From contig OY762224.2 in NCBI GenBank assembly GCA_963665265.2, positions 3,348,001 to 3,412,000 of the forward strand: a stretch of DNA of 64,000 nt. The letters are read 5' to 3'. The number at the start of each line of letters is the position of its first letter. The stretch's first letter is position 1. This stretch comes from CAXXHQ01 sp963665265 (GTDB lineage: Bacteria; Planctomycetota; Planctomycetia; Pirellulales; Thermoguttaceae). A program made the position numbers and the translations under genes. Under the pieces are notes generated by a model. That model did not search any database, had not been told where the DNA came from, and worked only from the letters and a program-made list of their open reading frames with translations. Shown here one piece after another: positions 62,447 through 64,000 of the stretch.

Positions 62447-62827
62447 ATGAAAGAAGTTTTCGCGGTCATCCGCATGAACAAAATGAACGACACGAAGCAG
62501 GCGTTGGCCGACAAAGGCGTCGCTTCGTTCACGGCTCGCAAGGTGATGGGCCGCGGGAAGGGAAAAGTGGACTATCTTCTGCTTAAAGGAGCGGAAGAGG
62601 GTTACGAAGAGGCGATCAATCAACTCGCTCCCGGCCCGAAGTTCATCCCGAAACGCATGATCACCATCGTCGTGAACGACGAAAAAGTGAACGACGTCGT
62701 GCAAACGATTATTGAAGTCAACCAGACCGGCCATCCGGGCGACGGAAAGATTTTCGTCCTTCCGGTGTCGGAAACGGTTCGAGTGCGAACCGACGAGCGT
62801 AACGAACTGGCCTTAGCCGAAGACTAA
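62447..62827 (+). CDS. nifI2: Nitrogenase regulatory PII-like protein 2
   Basis: A 126-residue GlnB/PII-like partner of NifI1. MKEVFAVIRMNKMNDTKQAL, a T-loop region with VMGRGKGKVDYLLLKGAEEG and the conserved TGHPGDGKIFVLPVSETVRV. AAAGGA precedes the ATG by eight bases. It lies 52 nt after nifI1 and 156 nt before nifD. NifI2 is the larger of the pair, as here. Confidence 0.95.
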   Translation: MKEVFAVIRMNKMNDTKQALADKGVASFTARKVMGRGKGKVDYLLLKGAEEGYEEAINQLAPGPKFIPKRMITIVVNDEKVNDVVQTIIEVNQTGHPGDGKIFVLPVSETVRVRTDERNELALAED

Positions 62828-62983
62828 GCGTCGTCGCGACTTCGTCGCACTGAGATAAACTTCCCGCGCCGCTCGGCGAACCATGCTAGGCTTCGCCGGG
62901 CGGCCGCTCCCCGCAGCCGAATTTTTGAAGAACGGGCCCGGAACGGGCGCCGGGCGAACCCCATAAAGCGAAGGACGACCTCT

Positions 62984-64000
62984 ATGACCGCCAATCCCAA
63001 TCCCGGCGAAATCAGAGACCAAATAATCAAGAAGTATCCGACGAAGGTCGCGAGAAAACGCACTAAGCAATTTCTCATCAATAAGAAAAAGGACTCGGAC
63101 GACGGTTTAACGATCGTTCCGGAAATTCAAGCGAACGTCCGTACGATTCCCGGAATCATCTCGCAACGCGGATGCACCTACGCCGGATGCAAGGGCGTGG
63201 TTCTCGGTCCGACACGCGACATTGTGAATATCACGCACGGTCCGATCGGCTGCGGATTTTACTCGTGGTTGACGCGAAGAAACCAGACTCGCCCGAATTC
63301 GCCGACCGAAGACAACTTCATGACCTATTGCTTCTCGACCGACATGCAAGAGGATCATATCATCTTCGGCGGCATGAAGAAACTACGAGCGGCGATCCAA
63401 GAGGCGTACGACGTCTTTCATCCGAAGGCGATCGCCGTGTTCTCGACCTGCCCGATCGGATTGATCGGCGACGACGTGCACGCCGTCGCTCGAGAGATGA
63501 AAGAAGCTCTCGGCATCAACGTTTTCGCGTTTAGTTGCGAGGGCTATAAGGGGGTAAGTCAATCGGCCGGGCACCATATCGCGAACAATCAGTTGTTCCG
63601 CCATGTGATCGGCCGGAGCGACAACGCGCCGAAGGGAAAGTTTCGCATGAACGTCCTCGGCGAATACAATATCGGCGGCGACGCCTTCGTGATCGAGAAT
63701 CTGCTGGAACGCATGGGAGTGACGCTCGTCACGACGTTTAGCGGCAACTCGACGGTCGAGGGATTCGAACATAGTTTCCAGGTCGATTTGAACGTGGTGA
63801 TGTGCCATCGCTCGATCAATTACGTTGCCGACATGCTGGAAAAACGCTACGGCATTCCATGGTTCAAAGTGAATTTCATCGGAGCGGAAAGCTCGGCGAA
63901 ATCGCTGCGAAAGATCGCGGAATACTTTGAAGATAAAGAGCTGATCGCGCGAACCGAACAGGTCATCGCCGAAGAAATGGCCGAAGTTCTGAAAGTGCGT
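62984..64000 (+). CDS. nifD: Nitrogenase molybdenum-iron protein alpha chain (3' end outside window)
   Basis: Partial gene: 339 codons in the window, open to the right edge. NifD holds the FeMo cofactor and shares the P-cluster with NifK. P-cluster ligands are Cys64 (QRGCTYAGC), Cys90 (GPIGCGFYSW) and Cys156 (FSTCPIGLIGDD). The cofactor-binding Cys274 is in VVMCHRSINYV, followed by KRYGIPWFKVNFIG. The length before Cys64 is normal. The second ligand, His near 440, is outside. Sequence context (molybdenum type, NifI between) matches anaerobic cluster III enzymes. Start ATG 62984. Confidence 0.95.
   Translation, partial: MTANPNPGEIRDQIIKKYPTKVARKRTKQFLINKKKDSDDGLTIVPEIQANVRTIPGIISQRGCTYAGCKGVVLGPTRDIVNITHGPIGCGFYSWLTRRNQTRPNSPTEDNFMTYCFSTDMQEDHIIFGGMKKLRAAIQEAYDVFHPKAIAVFSTCPIGLIGDDVHAVAREMKEALGINVFAFSCEGYKGVSQSAGHHIANNQLFRHVIGRSDNAPKGKFRMNVLGEYNIGGDAFVIENLLERMGVTLVTTFSGNSTVEGFEHSFQVDLNVVMCHRSINYVADMLEKRYGIPWFKVNFIGAESSAKSLRKIAEYFEDKELIARTEQVIAEEMAEVLKVR

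Overview
The window looks like the chromosome of an anaerobic, polysaccharide-degrading member of the Planctomycetota. The evidence is three DUF1559 pseudopilin-like proteins, a cluster of PEP-CTERM proteins, a giant repeat protein with an FEPLEWRQLLS-type N-terminus, two Hanks-type Ser/Thr kinases, many glycoside hydrolases, and an anaerobe-type nif order (nifH-nifI1-nifI2-nifD). By eye base composition is near 50% GC. No rRNA, tRNA, CRISPR array, insertion sequence or phage gene was recognised. A gut or sediment Pirellulales-like host is my inference.

Layout. 1-14.1 kb: two DUF1559 genes on the minus strand, a MscS channel with an RF-1-like GGQ protein, fusA, lexA with its own operator, a GH106-type alpha-L-rhamnosidase, a candidate structured RNA and a third DUF1559 gene. 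14.6-25.2 kb: a block of six PEP-CTERM proteins, three short and three large beta-propeller (BNR_4-like) proteins. The three large genes share a small hairpin motif 60-64 nt before their starts. 25.3-31.8 kb: a tightly packed operon of a PflX-like radical SAM protein, a small protein, a Ycf46-type AAA ATPase, a Ycf35-like DUF1257 protein, a DUF2997 protein, a zinc-ribbon protein with a probably inactive signal-peptidase fold, a TPR protein and a PilT-type ATPase. 32.2-44.2 kb: an HU-like protein, Maf, RluA-type synthase, kinase, SGNH acetylesterase plus GH2 enzyme (pectin side-chain type), truB, second kinase and hemB.

44.3-51.5 kb: a 1966-residue secreted protein with many passenger-type repeats and a calpain-like cysteine protease domain, then a glycosyltransferase. 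51.6-59.8 kb: a sugar-catabolism locus arranged divergently. On the minus strand are an AraC regulator, an L-fucose isomerase-like enzyme, a sodium/solute symporter and a small membrane protein. On the plus strand are FucU mutarotase, an aldo/keto reductase and a zinc alcohol dehydrogenase. 59.9-64 kb: an orphan PEP-CTERM tail, a strong candidate small RNA gene, a sigma-54 promoter with upstream inverted repeats, then nifH, a long structured intergenic element, nifI1, nifI2 and the first 339 codons of nifD.

Read together, the secreted hydrolases (rhamnosidase, acetylesterase, GH2, propeller proteins) could release deoxy-sugars that the fucose-type locus takes up and metabolises, while the nif genes supply nitrogen on a carbon-rich, nitrogen-poor diet. 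That link is inference. All family names come from recognising motifs by eye; no database search was run.
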